DNA of 64,000 nt from Peribacillus sp. ACCC06369 (GTDB lineage: Bacteria > Bacillota > Bacilli > Bacillales > DSM-1321), in NCBI RefSeq assembly GCF_030348945.1, contig NZ_JAUCEN010000002.1, positions 1,798,001 to 1,862,000 of the forward strand. Reading direction: 5' to 3'. Each line of letters begins with the position of its first letter. Position 1 is the first letter of the stretch. The notes beneath the pieces are model-generated. The model was not told the origin of the DNA. It saw nothing but the letters and a program-made list of their open reading frames with translations, and did no database searches. A program made the position numbers and the translations under genes. Below are positions 25,304-33,613 of this stretch, piece after piece.

Positions 25304-26317
25304 ATGTTGAAATTTGATGAGGGATTATTTCTAAATCTGGTAGAAAAAGAGGGGCTTGCTTTTAGAGGCCAGATTGAGGAAATGGTAGATGGAATCACAA
25401 AAAGGGGATACAGTAATATTTTTTTGATCGGGGCTGGAGGAACCATAGCCATGATGTATCCTTATGAATACATTTTAAAATCTAATTCCACCATTGATGT
25501 CCATGCAGAAATTGCTGCTGAATTTATGGTTATGAATCATAAGCATTTTAGCAAAGATTCAGTCTGTATTTTTACATCCGTATCCGGGACTACTCAAGAA
25601 ACAGTTGCAGCGGCAGAGTATTGCAAAGAAAGGGGGGCTACTACAATCGCATTAGTTGCAGAGCCAAATACTCCGTTAACACAAATTGCGGATTTCTGTA
25701 TCACGACAGGTTCTGAAACGCACTCTTTTGATACTTTCTTTATGCTTCTATACATGGTCGTCTTCCGTTTCATGTATAACAAAGATGAATTCCCACAATA
25801 TGAGCAATTCACGAAGGAAGTTTCGCTGCTTCCACGTGCAATTCTAAGTGCTGTTAAATCTTTTGACAAAAGAGCAGAGGAATTTGCCGTTACACATAAA
25901 GACACGGATTACCACATGATGGTGGGTTCGGGTAATCTATGGGGAAACACCTATTCTTATGCAATGTGTATTTTAGAGGAAATGCAATGGATCCAAGCGA
26001 AATCCATCCACGCGGCAGAGTTTTTCCATGGAACGCTTGAACTTGTTGTTGAAGATACAAGTGTTATTTTACTAAAAGGAGAAGATGAAACAAGACCGCT
26101 GATGGACCGTGTAGAGAGATTTGTAGAAAAAATCACAAAAAATGTAACGGTCATTGATACCAAATGCTTCGAAATGGAAGGCATTAGCGAAGAATTCAGA
26201 AAGCACTTTTCAGTTAGTATTAACTGGTCACTATTAAGTAGGATTAGCGTTTACCTAGAGCGTGAAAGAAATCATCCATTAACACTTAGAAGATACTATC
26301 GACAAATGGAATATTAA
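25304..26317 (+). CDS. frlB: Fructoselysine-6-phosphate deglycase (SIS domain)
   Basis: Of two close ATG codons I choose 25304 for its spacing from GGGAGG. The 337-aa protein has two SIS domains as in GlmS-type isomerases: IFLIGAGGTIAMMYPYEYIL, FTSVSGTTQETVAAAEYCKE, then MMVGSGNLWGNTYSYAMCIL and IHAAEFFHGTLELVVEDTSV. The C-terminal NHPLTLRRYYRQMEY resembles the E. coli FrlB end. FrlB splits fructoselysine-6-phosphate into glucose-6-phosphate and lysine in the cytosol. It is preceded by its own promoter. Confidence 0.88.
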   Translation: MLKFDEGLFLNLVEKEGLAFRGQIEEMVDGITKRGYSNIFLIGAGGTIAMMYPYEYILKSNSTIDVHAEIAAEFMVMNHKHFSKDSVCIFTSVSGTTQETVAAAEYCKERGATTIALVAEPNTPLTQIADFCITTGSETHSFDTFFMLLYMVVFRFMYNKDEFPQYEQFTKEVSLLPRAILSAVKSFDKRAEEFAVTHKDTDYHMMVGSGNLWGNTYSYAMCILEEMQWIQAKSIHAAEFFHGTLELVVEDTSVILLKGEDETRPLMDRVERFVEKITKNVTVIDTKCFEMEGISEEFRKHFSVSINWSLLSRISVYLERERNHPLTLRRYYRQMEY

Positions 26318-26376
26318 GATATGTGGAGCGCTACTTAGTAGTGCTCATTTCTTAAGTTCAAAGAAAGCGGGGGGAA

Positions 26377-27162
26377 ATGATGAGAACGATTTCAGTCGGA
26401 GATAACTGTATGGATGTCTATCAAACAAGCGGGGAGGTCTATCCTGGTGGTAATCCTTTAAATGTAGCAGTCTATTTGAAAGGGTTAGGTGCGGAATCTG
26501 CTTATATTGGCTGGGTGGGTTCCGATCGATACAGTGACAAAATGGTTAAAGCGATTCAGGGAAAAGGGGTTGATATTTCTCATCTTTCGAGGAAAGAAGG
26601 AAAAACTGCTGTTACTTTCGTTGAAATGGTAGGAAATGATCGCAGGTTCGGAGAATACGACGAAGGTGTCATGAAACATTTCAGCTTAACGACAGAAGAG
26701 CTCCATTTCATTCAAACCTATCAGCTCATACATTCAGGGATTTGGGGACATGCGGATAAGTACTATCCCTTTTTTAAAGAAAAAGGAATGCTCACGTCTT
26801 TTGATTTCTCAGATCAGCTAGATCACGATCTCGTGAAAATTTTACCGACGTTTGTTGATTATCCTTTCTTTTCTTATACGAAGGATGATGCTTTTATCCG
26901 CGAATTTTTAAAGGATGTAAAAAATCAAGGATCTAAAATTGCGGTTGCCACTTTAGGTGAAAATGGTTCACTTGCCTACGATGGCGGTCAATTTTATCAA
27001 TCCGGTGTCGTTGAAGTGAATGTGGTGGATACGATGGGGGCAGGGGATTCCTTCATTTCCGGTTTTATCTATGGGATATTGAAAGGCCATTCTATCTGCA
27101 ATTGTTTAGAATTGGGTACAGAGTCTGCTGCGAAAACAATTGGATATTTCGGTGCGTGGTGA
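26377..27162 (+). CDS. frlD: Fructoselysine 6-kinase (PfkB family)
   Basis: The 261-aa protein has both PfkB signatures: GGNPLNVAVYLKGLGAESAY near residue 30 and the catalytic DTMGAGDSFISGFIYG near 220, which contains the base Asp. The length matches FrlD (about 260). It phosphorylates fructoselysine at O6 to make the FrlB substrate. GCGGGGGGAAA precedes tandem ATG codons. A small hairpin (GAGCGCTAC with GTAGTGCTC) lies between frlB and frlD and may tune expression. Confidence 0.88.
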   Translation: MMRTISVGDNCMDVYQTSGEVYPGGNPLNVAVYLKGLGAESAYIGWVGSDRYSDKMVKAIQGKGVDISHLSRKEGKTAVTFVEMVGNDRRFGEYDEGVMKHFSLTTEELHFIQTYQLIHSGIWGHADKYYPFFKEKGMLTSFDFSDQLDHDLVKILPTFVDYPFFSYTKDDAFIREFLKDVKNQGSKIAVATLGENGSLAYDGGQFYQSGVVEVNVVDTMGAGDSFISGFIYGILKGHSICNCLELGTESAAKTIGYFGAW

Positions 27163-27229
27163 CTGGGGCTGGAAATAATGTATAATGGATATTATATAAT
27201 AAATTTTGACGGATAAGGATGAAACTAAT

Positions 27230-27958
27230 ATGAATTTAAATCCTTCAACCCCCCAGCCATTATATATGCAAATAAGGCAAATGTTGAAGAATGATATTCA
27301 GAACGGGAAATATAAACCAGATGATCAGATCCCAACCGAAGCAGAGCTGTGTGAAGCTTATAACGTTAGTCGCATTACCATACGCAAAGCAATAGAGGAA
27401 TTGGTGAAGGAAGGAACTCTGACACGAATTCCACGTAGAGGTACCTTTGTTGCATCAAATAAGTTCCATAATGAGTTGTTATCTATAAGTGGTTTCTCGG
27501 AGTTTAGTCATCAGCTCGGGATGATACCCAATTCGCGAATTTTAAGAAGTGAGGTGATGCCAGCACCAAAAGATGTGGCAGGTCATCTCCTCATTGAAGA
27601 AGGAACTCCCGTTTTGGAACTTGAGCGGCTCATGTATGTAAATGATCGTCCGCTTTTCTACGATACCGCTCATTATTCATTAATTCGTTTTCCGGATTTA
27701 GAAAAGAAAATTGCTAGGGATGAATCAACTTATAAAATCCTTTTGGAAGATTACCACACGGAAATAGTAAGTAACGATAAAATTATAGACGTGATTGCTG
27801 CTACAAAAAACTATGCTAAATTTTTAGAATGTGATATTGGCGCTAATCTATTTAGAATATTAAAGATTGCTTTCGATGCAAACGACCAACCAGTACATCT
27901 CTCAACCTTTATGTGTGAAACCAACAAGGTCAATCTGACCGTTCATCGGGCAAAATAG
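27230..27958 (+). CDS. frlR: GntR family (HutC/UTRA) repressor of the frl operon
   Basis: The ATG at 27230 follows AAGGATG and is preferred over TTG 27206. The 242-aa protein has an N-terminal GntR winged helix (QPLYMQIRQMLKNDIQNGKY, then CEAYNVSRITIRKAIEELVK). A UTRA ligand domain follows (ELERLMYVNDRPLFYDTAHY). Its place at the operon end matches E. coli frlR. It probably senses a phosphorylated Amadori compound and binds the shared promoter blocks. TATAATGGATATTATATAAT just upstream suggests an additional promoter and self-control. Confidence 0.88.
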   Translation: MNLNPSTPQPLYMQIRQMLKNDIQNGKYKPDDQIPTEAELCEAYNVSRITIRKAIEELVKEGTLTRIPRRGTFVASNKFHNELLSISGFSEFSHQLGMIPNSRILRSEVMPAPKDVAGHLLIEEGTPVLELERLMYVNDRPLFYDTAHYSLIRFPDLEKKIARDESTYKILLEDYHTEIVSNDKIIDVIAATKNYAKFLECDIGANLFRILKIAFDANDQPVHLSTFMCETNKVNLTVHRAK

Positions 27959-27989
27959 GTCATGCCAAATCATTGGCATGACCTATTTG
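27955..27989 (+). terminator. Terminator of the frl operon
   Basis: TAGGTCATGCCA and TGGCATGACCTA form a 12-bp stem that includes the frlR stop codon, followed by TTTG. Confidence 0.8.
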
Positions 27990-28179
27990 TAGCCTTATAA
28001 AAAAGGTGGGATTCAACGCAAAACGGGTATCCAATAATCAACAATTTTAAACAATGCTCAATTATATAAAAGAATTTTCTCTAGTTTACTAAAAAGCGTG
28101 ATTACACATTTCCCACATCCTATTCACTTAGTAAAACTTCTAATTTTATTTGGGTCCTGCAAATCCGAAAATGGATTAT

Positions 28180-28344
28180 TCAAAGTTGCTCCCCTGACCC
28201 TTCTGCTTCAATGACTGGATTTAAAATTTCCTTACAATTAAAACATAAGATTTTCTTGTTATCTAACAGAATACCGTTCAGAAAACCAGCCGTGCAATAT
28301 ACATCGTGACCACAGTGCACACAAGAGCCAACTAGTTCATCCAT
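28180..28344 (-). CDS. Small zinc-ribbon-like protein (54 aa)
   Basis: ATG at 28344 follows AGGGGGATGTATCG. The product begins MDELVGSCVHCGHDVYCTAG and has a second pair in ILCFNCKEIL, giving CxxC...CxxC with about 26 residues between pairs. This is a treble-clef or zinc-ribbon layout. It is cytosolic and of unknown role, perhaps regulatory or an anti-sigma-like adaptor. DinB lies 43 bp upstream on the same strand and may be cotranscribed. Confidence 0.6.
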   Translation of the reverse strand: MDELVGSCVHCGHDVYCTAGFLNGILLDNKKILCFNCKEILNPVIEAEGSGEQL

Positions 28345-28386
28345 CGATACATCCCCCTATAGGATAATGGTTTATAGTTTGGTGTG

Positions 28387-28896
28387 CTATTTTGAATAAA
28401 GATAAAGCCCAAAATCTTGCATTACGGAAGTGTGCCCCATTTGCCGCAACATGGTAGCAATATTGCCTCGATGATATGATCCGTGAGTGACAACGTGTAA
28501 TACCGATTCGGAAATGGAAGTTTCAAGCAAACCAGCATACGGGTTATCCACCACAATTACCTTATCCATATCTTCTTGACTGTTCAGAAGTGCTTTGTTT
28601 CTTTCAGATAAGTCTAGAAATATTTTTTTCATTTCCTCAATACTTTTCTTTTCCATCACTTCTCTTAATTGGTCAGAAGACGCCATTGCTTCATTCATAC
28701 TATTACCGGAGATAATGTCAAACCAAGCGTAATCTGTGAGATAAATGTGAGACAACACTTTTGATACCGAAGAAAAACCACTCTGAATATCCTTATGATA
28801 AATGTGCTGTGGAAGTTCTTTTAAACGATCAATGATAACGCCATTTGCCCACACGTGGTAGTTGTACATTTTTAATACTGGTTCGGGGTGTGTCAT
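28387..28896 (-). CDS. DinB family protein
   Basis: I choose the ATG at 28896, eight bases after GGAGG, over 28911. The 169-aa four-helix protein has the three metal-ligand histidines of the DinB/YfiT superfamily: His50 (VLSHIYLTDYAWFD), His138 and His142 (HVVTHGSYHRGN). Family members bind zinc or nickel, and some are thiol transferases. The cellular role here is unknown. The C-terminus DFGLYLYSK is the usual short tail. Confidence 0.88.
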   Translation of the reverse strand: MTHPEPVLKMYNYHVWANGVIIDRLKELPQHIYHKDIQSGFSSVSKVLSHIYLTDYAWFDIISGNSMNEAMASSDQLREVMEKKSIEEMKKIFLDLSERNKALLNSQEDMDKVIVVDNPYAGLLETSISESVLHVVTHGSYHRGNIATMLRQMGHTSVMQDFGLYLYSK

Positions 28897-29199
28897 ATAA
28901 AAAACCTCCACTTCTCTTTTTTTTCGTATTGAACAATTTATGCCTGAATAACAAAAAAAATTCAGGTGAAAGTATATTAATCTGGTTTTTCTATTTTATA
29001 TACAACAACCCTTAGGTAAAGGGATGAAGTTACTTCATACTTCCCCCCTGCTGAAATCGCGAATATACATGTTTAGAAAAGAGATGGTACGAGCTACGAG
29101 CATTCTGATCATAAACGAATAGTTTTGGCCATATATAGGTATTCTTTCTTGCAGGAAATTAGCTCCCTATATCGAAATGATAGTAAAGGAGATGGTAAT

Positions 29200-29406
29200 A
29201 TGAATCTGAGAATTAAATATAGGCTTTATATTCATGCTGACGGAAAACTTATTCCAGAGAAGTATGACCGATACGAGATACTGAACGTCAGAGAAGGTAT
29301 AGATCCTAATGATACTAAGGATTACCAGGAGCTTATTAAAAAATTGGGAAAGTCGATTAATCGGCCTGAGAATGAATTTGAAATTAAAAACTATGAATCA
29401 ATGTAA
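29200..29406 (+). CDS. Small hypothetical protein (68 aa)
   Basis: The ATG at 29200 follows AAAGGAGATGG; the longer frame from 29125 lacks a site. The product (MNLRIKYRLYIHADGKLIPE) starts with a beta-like stretch and ends in polar helices. No family is recognised. A MITE begins 24 bp after its stop codon, and the CCTTTCGAGGATG motif seen here recurs after the MITE. The 300 bp upstream hold only an AT-rich region with a small palindrome TGAAGTTACTTCA. Confidence 0.5.
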   Translation: MNLRIKYRLYIHADGKLIPEKYDRYEILNVREGIDPNDTKDYQELIKKLGKSINRPENEFEIKNYESM

Positions 29407-29429
29407 GATTACCCTTTCGAGGATGTTTT

Positions 29430-29634
29430 AGTTTGTTGACAAAAGGGGGGGGGAATGATTTCATCCGGAACCATGAATTTAAAACATGACTAGGCTATAC
29501 TTTATGGTTTTTTACTGGTTTATGAAACCTTTACTGGATTGAAGAAATTTGCGACACTCCTGCAGAAAACTGGCTAGCCAAGACCCCGCAATACTGTAGG
29601 CAAACCCGTTTTTCGAATTTGTCTACAGTCTGGA
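29430..29634 (-). mobile_element. 205-bp MITE related to the IS1182 element
   Basis: The left end AGTTTGTTGACAAAAGGGG matches the IS right end read inward. The right end TTTGTCTACAGTCTGG, with its hairpin partner at 29593, matches the IS left end. Inside lies CGACACTCCTGCAGAAAA and GACCCCGCA, the reverse of the IS GC-rich module. The order fits an internally deleted IS in minus orientation. CCTTTCGAGGATG flanks both sides. Confidence 0.65.
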
Positions 29635-29657
29635 GCATCCTTTCGAGGATGCTTTTC
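29635..29657 (+). terminator. Terminator at the right flank of the MITE
   Basis: GCATCC and GGATGC around TTTCGA are followed by TTTTC. A damaged copy of the same hairpin lies at 29411-29427 on the other side of the MITE. Confidence 0.6.
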
Positions 29658-29880
29658 ATTTTGGAAAATGAGAGGGATTCTGGAAATTTTGAACTTTCAG
29701 CGTTATTTAATTAAACAAGAAAACACCATTGTCAATTTAGAGGGAATATTTTATATTGTAGATTTACATTCAGTTTTTCTTTGAAAATTGGAATAAGAAT
29801 TGGTCAATAATTACGTCCAGAATAAGATAAAGCCCTTCTCTTAATTGAGAGTGGCTAGTTTAAAGCTAAAATTTTATATG

Positions 29881-29919
29881 TGTCTTCTTGAAATACGTAT
29901 CCGTTACTTCAAGAAGACA
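29881..29919. terminator. Inverted repeat after mscL, likely terminator
   Basis: TGTCTTCTTGAA and TTCAAGAAGACA form a perfect 12-bp stem with a 15-base loop, 45 bp past the mscL stop. The T run is weak. A second weaker hairpin (CCCTTCTC with GAGAGTGG) lies near 29832. From 29658 to 29830 no gene is evident. Confidence 0.5.
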
Positions 29920-29963
29920 TGCGACCTAAAGAATTGTTCCGTATCTTGAATTAAAGTATGGAC

Positions 29964-30362
29964 TTATAATGTTTCGTCCTGCCTTGAATTTTTTTGTAAA
30001 AGGTCACGGATTTCCTTTAAATACTGCTCGGTTGCCGGTACCACTTCTATTACCTCTTCCTCTTTGGCTTGTTTTTTTCTAATAATTGAATTCGCTATCT
30101 TCATAAACATGAAAATCGCAAACGAAATAATCAAGAAATCAATCACAGCTTGAACAAATATACCGTATTTAAGAACTGCGTTTCCAACTTTAATGGTTAA
30201 CGAAGAAACATTGATCCCCCCTAATATAATTCCAACTAGCGGTGTGATAATATTTTCGACTAGTGATGAAACGATTTTCCCAAACGCAGCACCCATCACT
30301 ACAGCTATAGCAAGATCGAGAACGTTTCCTTTAGTTATAAACTCCCTGAATTCCTTTATCAT
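29964..30362 (-). CDS. mscL: Large-conductance mechanosensitive channel MscL
   Basis: The 132-aa protein has the MscL opening [20 protein letters not shown], the pore helix [20 protein letters not shown], a second helix [14 protein letters not shown] and the C-terminal bundle [12 protein letters not shown]. It forms a pentameric tension-gated channel that releases solutes on osmotic downshock. The length is normal. AAGAAAGGTG precedes the ATG. Confidence 0.95.
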   Translation of the reverse strand: MIKEFREFITKGNVLDLAIAVVMGAAFGKIVSSLVENIITPLVGIILGGINVSSLTIKVGNAVLKYGIFVQAVIDFLIISFAIFMFMKIANSIIRKKQAKEEEVIEVVPATEQYLKEIRDLLQKNSRQDETL

Positions 30363-30928
30363 CGTAACTACACCTTTCTTTTTTTAATTGATAAAAGCAT
30401 ATCAGAAACATGGTGAAAATTGAATAGAGTAAGAGGTATCTATTATTTCCAAAGATAGGAACAAGCATCCGTTTAATCTTTTGAATCCTTTAATATGTAG
30501 CAATGCAATGACAGCAGTCCAATCAAAGGGGAAGAACTCCAGTTATCATCAAAAAACGTAACAAGCCCTAATTAAAGCAGAGTACGGATGGATTTAATGG
30601 TCCTAGAAATCAAGCACTAATTAAAGCTTTACAAATAGAACAAAAAGTGAATTCAATGAAAAATGTTATGGAAGGCAGATGGGGAAAGAGTAAGGCAGCA
30701 ATCATCACAGTCTGGAATGCAGGTGGACCAACTTGCTCCTTTTGATTTTTATCGCATCTCAACAAAATATTTAACAAAGCCAAAAACAAAAAAAGCCCTC
30801 TCGATTAAGAGAAGGGCTTTTAACAATGGAGGAGTACCACTTAGGGGGTAGTACAATAATATAATTATCGCCAATTAAATCCATTTATATTCATCTTCTT
30901 TGTTTTGGGGTAGCCTTTTTGACTGCAT
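30363..30928. other. Gene-poor region with a degraded coding stretch and a terminator
   Basis: At 30592-30749 an open frame without start reads GFNGPRNQALIKALQIEQKV and then WGKSKAAIITVWNAGG. It may be a relic of unknown origin. A terminator lies at 30794-30822 (AGCCCTCTC with GAGAAGGGCT, then TTTT). Nothing else is supported. Confidence 0.35.
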
Positions 30929-31396
30929 TTAAATTGATTTGAATTTTTTATATTTCAGTCCAACCAAAAATATTAGAGGAGAACCTATTATGGTTGGAAG
31001 AAACCAAAAGATTAATGGATTCCATTCATTCAAGATAGTTATATTCGATACATTAACTACAAGAATTGCTGTACAAATAGCAATATAGGAACCGAGCATC
31101 CCGCTTATATGAGATGAAATCCAGTTTTTCCATTTCTTCTTGGCAGATACATAGCCTATAAATGCGAAAGAATATGAAAATATCCCAATGAAAAATAAAT
31201 AGGCACTGCTTTCCCAATTCAAAATTGCCATTGTCAGGGATGTGACAAAAACAACAACGTACGCACTATGATAAATTTCACCAAAGGTTGTATGCTTACC
31301 TCTTTTTTTCTTTGAAGACATAGCACCTATTCCACTAATAAGACAGATTGCTCCAGCAAAAATATGAATGAACAGAATGAATTTAAAGATAAGCAA
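30929..31396 (-). CDS. DUF2306-like membrane protein
   Basis: The 155-aa protein starts with TTG at 31396 after GAGGGGAAAG. It has about four membrane helices. The histidines in IHIFAGAICLISGIGAMSSK and KHTTFGEIYHSAYVVVF sit as in DUF2306 proteins, which resemble heme-binding membrane proteins. The function is unknown. It is a single gene on the minus strand. Confidence 0.75.
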   Translation of the reverse strand: MLIFKFILFIHIFAGAICLISGIGAMSSKKKRGKHTTFGEIYHSAYVVVFVTSLTMAILNWESSAYLFFIGIFSYSFAFIGYVSAKKKWKNWISSHISGMLGSYIAICTAILVVNVSNITILNEWNPLIFWFLPTIIGSPLIFLVGLKYKKFKSI

Positions 31397-31707
31397 CTTT
31401 CCCCTCGTGAATATTGATTATTAATTTATATGTTATCACAATTCAAATATTTACCATGAATTTAATCTGCAAAAATCAAACCACTCATACAGCGCCTGGA
31501 CCCTTTGAAATTTCCGGAAAGAAGGATACTCGATTGTATAGAAACTCAACTTCTTCATTGTGACTGAAAGTCTCAGTAATCTGGTTTTTTATTTATAATC
31601 ATTGAGAATAAAGAAGAGGGAGGCATCAGAATATCGTTCTTTTTATGGATAAAGGAGGAAATTACGGTTCGTTTGAAGAATGTTTTTTACAAATGGGGGT
31701 GGAATAA

Positions 31708-32046
31708 TTGCGACAAAATATTGAACAGGATTTATCTAAAGAGGATATTTTAAGAATGATTGTTAAACACCTTGAAGTATTCCCGTTGACTAGTCTAGAG
31801 GCTATCCGAGAAGTGATTGGAAGTTCATTAAAACAACGGGGTTTAATAGGAGGGATAACTCAAACAGGAGCCGCTACGATAACATATAACCGGAAAATAT
31901 CAGACGAAGATATCCAGTTAATGAATGATTGTATTTATGACCTTTTATATAGCCGCGTTATCCAACCTGGTATTAATGATGATAATCTAGATTTACCATG
32001 GATTCATGTTTCTGATAAAGAGAAACTTAAAAAATACCTAAAATGA
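31708..32046 (+). CDS. Hypothetical protein (112 aa)
   Basis: TTG at 31708 follows GGGGGTGG. The product begins with a helical segment (KEDILRMIVKHLEVFPLTSL), has a Gly-rich turn (QRGLIGGITQTGAATITYNR) and ends KEKLKKYLK. The composition is clearly protein-like, with no membrane segment or signal. The pattern of a short helix bundle plus wing-like strands could be a winged-helix domain, but I do not recognise it. The 300 bp upstream show no gene. Confidence 0.65.
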   Translation: MRQNIEQDLSKEDILRMIVKHLEVFPLTSLEAIREVIGSSLKQRGLIGGITQTGAATITYNRKISDEDIQLMNDCIYDLLYSRVIQPGINDDNLDLPWIHVSDKEKLKKYLK

Positions 32047-32189
32047 AAAGTATAGTCCGACATAACAGGGAATTATTACAACCGTGAGAAATTGCCCCCT
32101 ATAATGTGGATTACAGAAATACCAAAAAGAGTGTGAATGGGTGGAGGCAGTTAGTGGCTGCCTAAGACGTTATCTGCTAAACATTGTAA

Positions 32190-32216
32190 AAGCCCTTCTC
32201 ATATTCGAGAGGGGCC
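32190..32216. terminator. Terminator between convergent genes
   Basis: GCCCTTCTC and GAGAGGGGC pair around ATATTC. It lies between genes ending at 32046 and 32280. Confidence 0.6.
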
Positions 32217-32279
32217 TAATTGGTTTGGAATATCTAAACGATAATTGCAATTTTATAAAAAACAATTCTCCATACTATA

Positions 32280-33116
32280 TTAATTGTATGTTTCACCAGT
32301 AAGATGGGATTCAAACATATCGATAATTGCAAGAAAACGTTCGGCTTCACGGAAAACGTGATCTGCCAATAGTGGATGGATAATGCTCTTGATTTTGCAT
32401 TCTTCGATTAAATCTCTGGCGGTTTTCTTAAAGTCTCGAAGTGATACTACTGAAACACGATTCTGATCTAGAAATTGATCCAAAAGAGGGACGGTTTGAG
32501 ATTGCGGTTTCATGGACTCTAAGTCAACAGCCTGAAAGACTAATTGGTCAAAATCATTGCTGAAGTTTCGTGCCATATCTACAAGCTTTCTTTCCGATGG
32601 ATCAAGGAGATGTCCGATAAATTTTGCATGATCAGCCATTATCCTTAAAAAGAATACATTTTCTTTGATGATAGCATCTTCAAGTGGTTTCAATTTACCC
32701 TCATTTAATTCTTTTAATCGCTTTCTAAAATAATTGGCTTCCCGGCTTGTATGGTCGACTAAAAGTGGGAAATTGTTTGCACCAGGCAATTTACAAGTAA
32801 GTATTAATCCCAATACCTTCCTTTTGAAAAAAAATATGCCTGTAGCAGCTTGTTGCACTTCCGCATTAAATCTTCTAATCTGTTCTGGGTCAGTTTGATT
32901 TGTAAATGAATGGGATTGCTGTTCTATCCGTTCAAATAAATGATAAAACTGATTGGCTTCCTCAATTAGCTGTGTATCTTCACATCTAAAACCAAGTCTT
33001 AGAAATAACGAGTGTTCCTTCATTATTCTTGACCAAAAACGAATCTCATCTAAGGAACGTTCTACAAACATCGCAGAGTTATTTCGCATATTAGCTTCCT
33101 GTGTGTTCTCACTCAT
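32280..33116 (-). CDS. DUF2935 family ferritin-like protein
   Basis: The 278-aa all-helical protein contains two DUF2935 repeats. Each has an ExxxW or ExxxF and H pattern: SLDEIRFWSRIMKEHSLFLR near residue 20, and IIKENVFFLRIMADHAKFIG near 150. The family is annotated as a metal-binding ferritin/hemerythrin-like bundle common in spore formers; its role is unknown. AAAGGAGGC precedes the ATG. It stands alone. Confidence 0.85.
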   Translation of the reverse strand: MSENTQEANMRNNSAMFVERSLDEIRFWSRIMKEHSLFLRLGFRCEDTQLIEEANQFYHLFERIEQQSHSFTNQTDPEQIRRFNAEVQQAATGIFFFKRKVLGLILTCKLPGANNFPLLVDHTSREANYFRKRLKELNEGKLKPLEDAIIKENVFFLRIMADHAKFIGHLLDPSERKLVDMARNFSNDFDQLVFQAVDLESMKPQSQTVPLLDQFLDQNRVSVVSLRDFKKTARDLIEECKIKSIIHPLLADHVFREAERFLAIIDMFESHLTGETYN

Positions 33117-33276
33117 AACTAAAGCCTCCTTTATTAAACCATCCTTAAAATCTTATTAACAAGTGGGCCATTGTATACTCGATTACATATAAAGTTACTA
33201 ATAAATCTATTTTGTTTTATTAAATCATTGCCTTATATTAGTTAAGTAAAAAAGAAAGAGCTCAATAAGTATCCTT

Positions 33277-33417
33277 AAAGGACTTGTAGCAGGTCTACCA
33301 GTTATTGAACTAGCAAGTGCAGTATATAGAATAGAAAATGAAAAAATTTCAGAGTATTGGATTCAAATTTATAGGTCAGGAATTCAGAAACAACTGGAGA
33401 GAAATAAATATATTTAA
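33277..33417 (+). pseudogene. C-terminal relic of a SnoaL-like protein
   Basis: A frame without start reads KGLVAGLPVIELASAVYRIE and continues NEKISEYWIQIYRSGIQKQL to TAA 33415. The strand pattern with YRIENEKIxEYW is the usual end of SnoaL/NTF2-like polyketide-cyclase or ester-cyclase proteins. The N-terminal two-thirds are missing. Confidence 0.55.
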
Positions 33418-33490
33418 GATTTATCTTATTCGAAAAAAGCTTGATAAATAATTAGGTATGACAAGAGTTGAATATTTGAACAAGCGCCAA

Positions 33491-33524
33491 AACCAAGACA
33501 GAGACGAGCTTCTTGGTTTTTTTC
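33491..33524 (+). terminator. Terminator upstream of the laccase gene
   Basis: AACCAAGA and TCTTGGTT arms are followed by seven T residues. It probably belonged to the SnoaL-like gene. Confidence 0.75.
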
Positions 33525-33613
33525 TTTGATTTGCTTGAATACAGGGTTTGTACTTTTTATAAACATTAGAAAGAAAGGGTAATTAAAAACACAAGGTAGT
33601 AAGGAGCGGAAAT

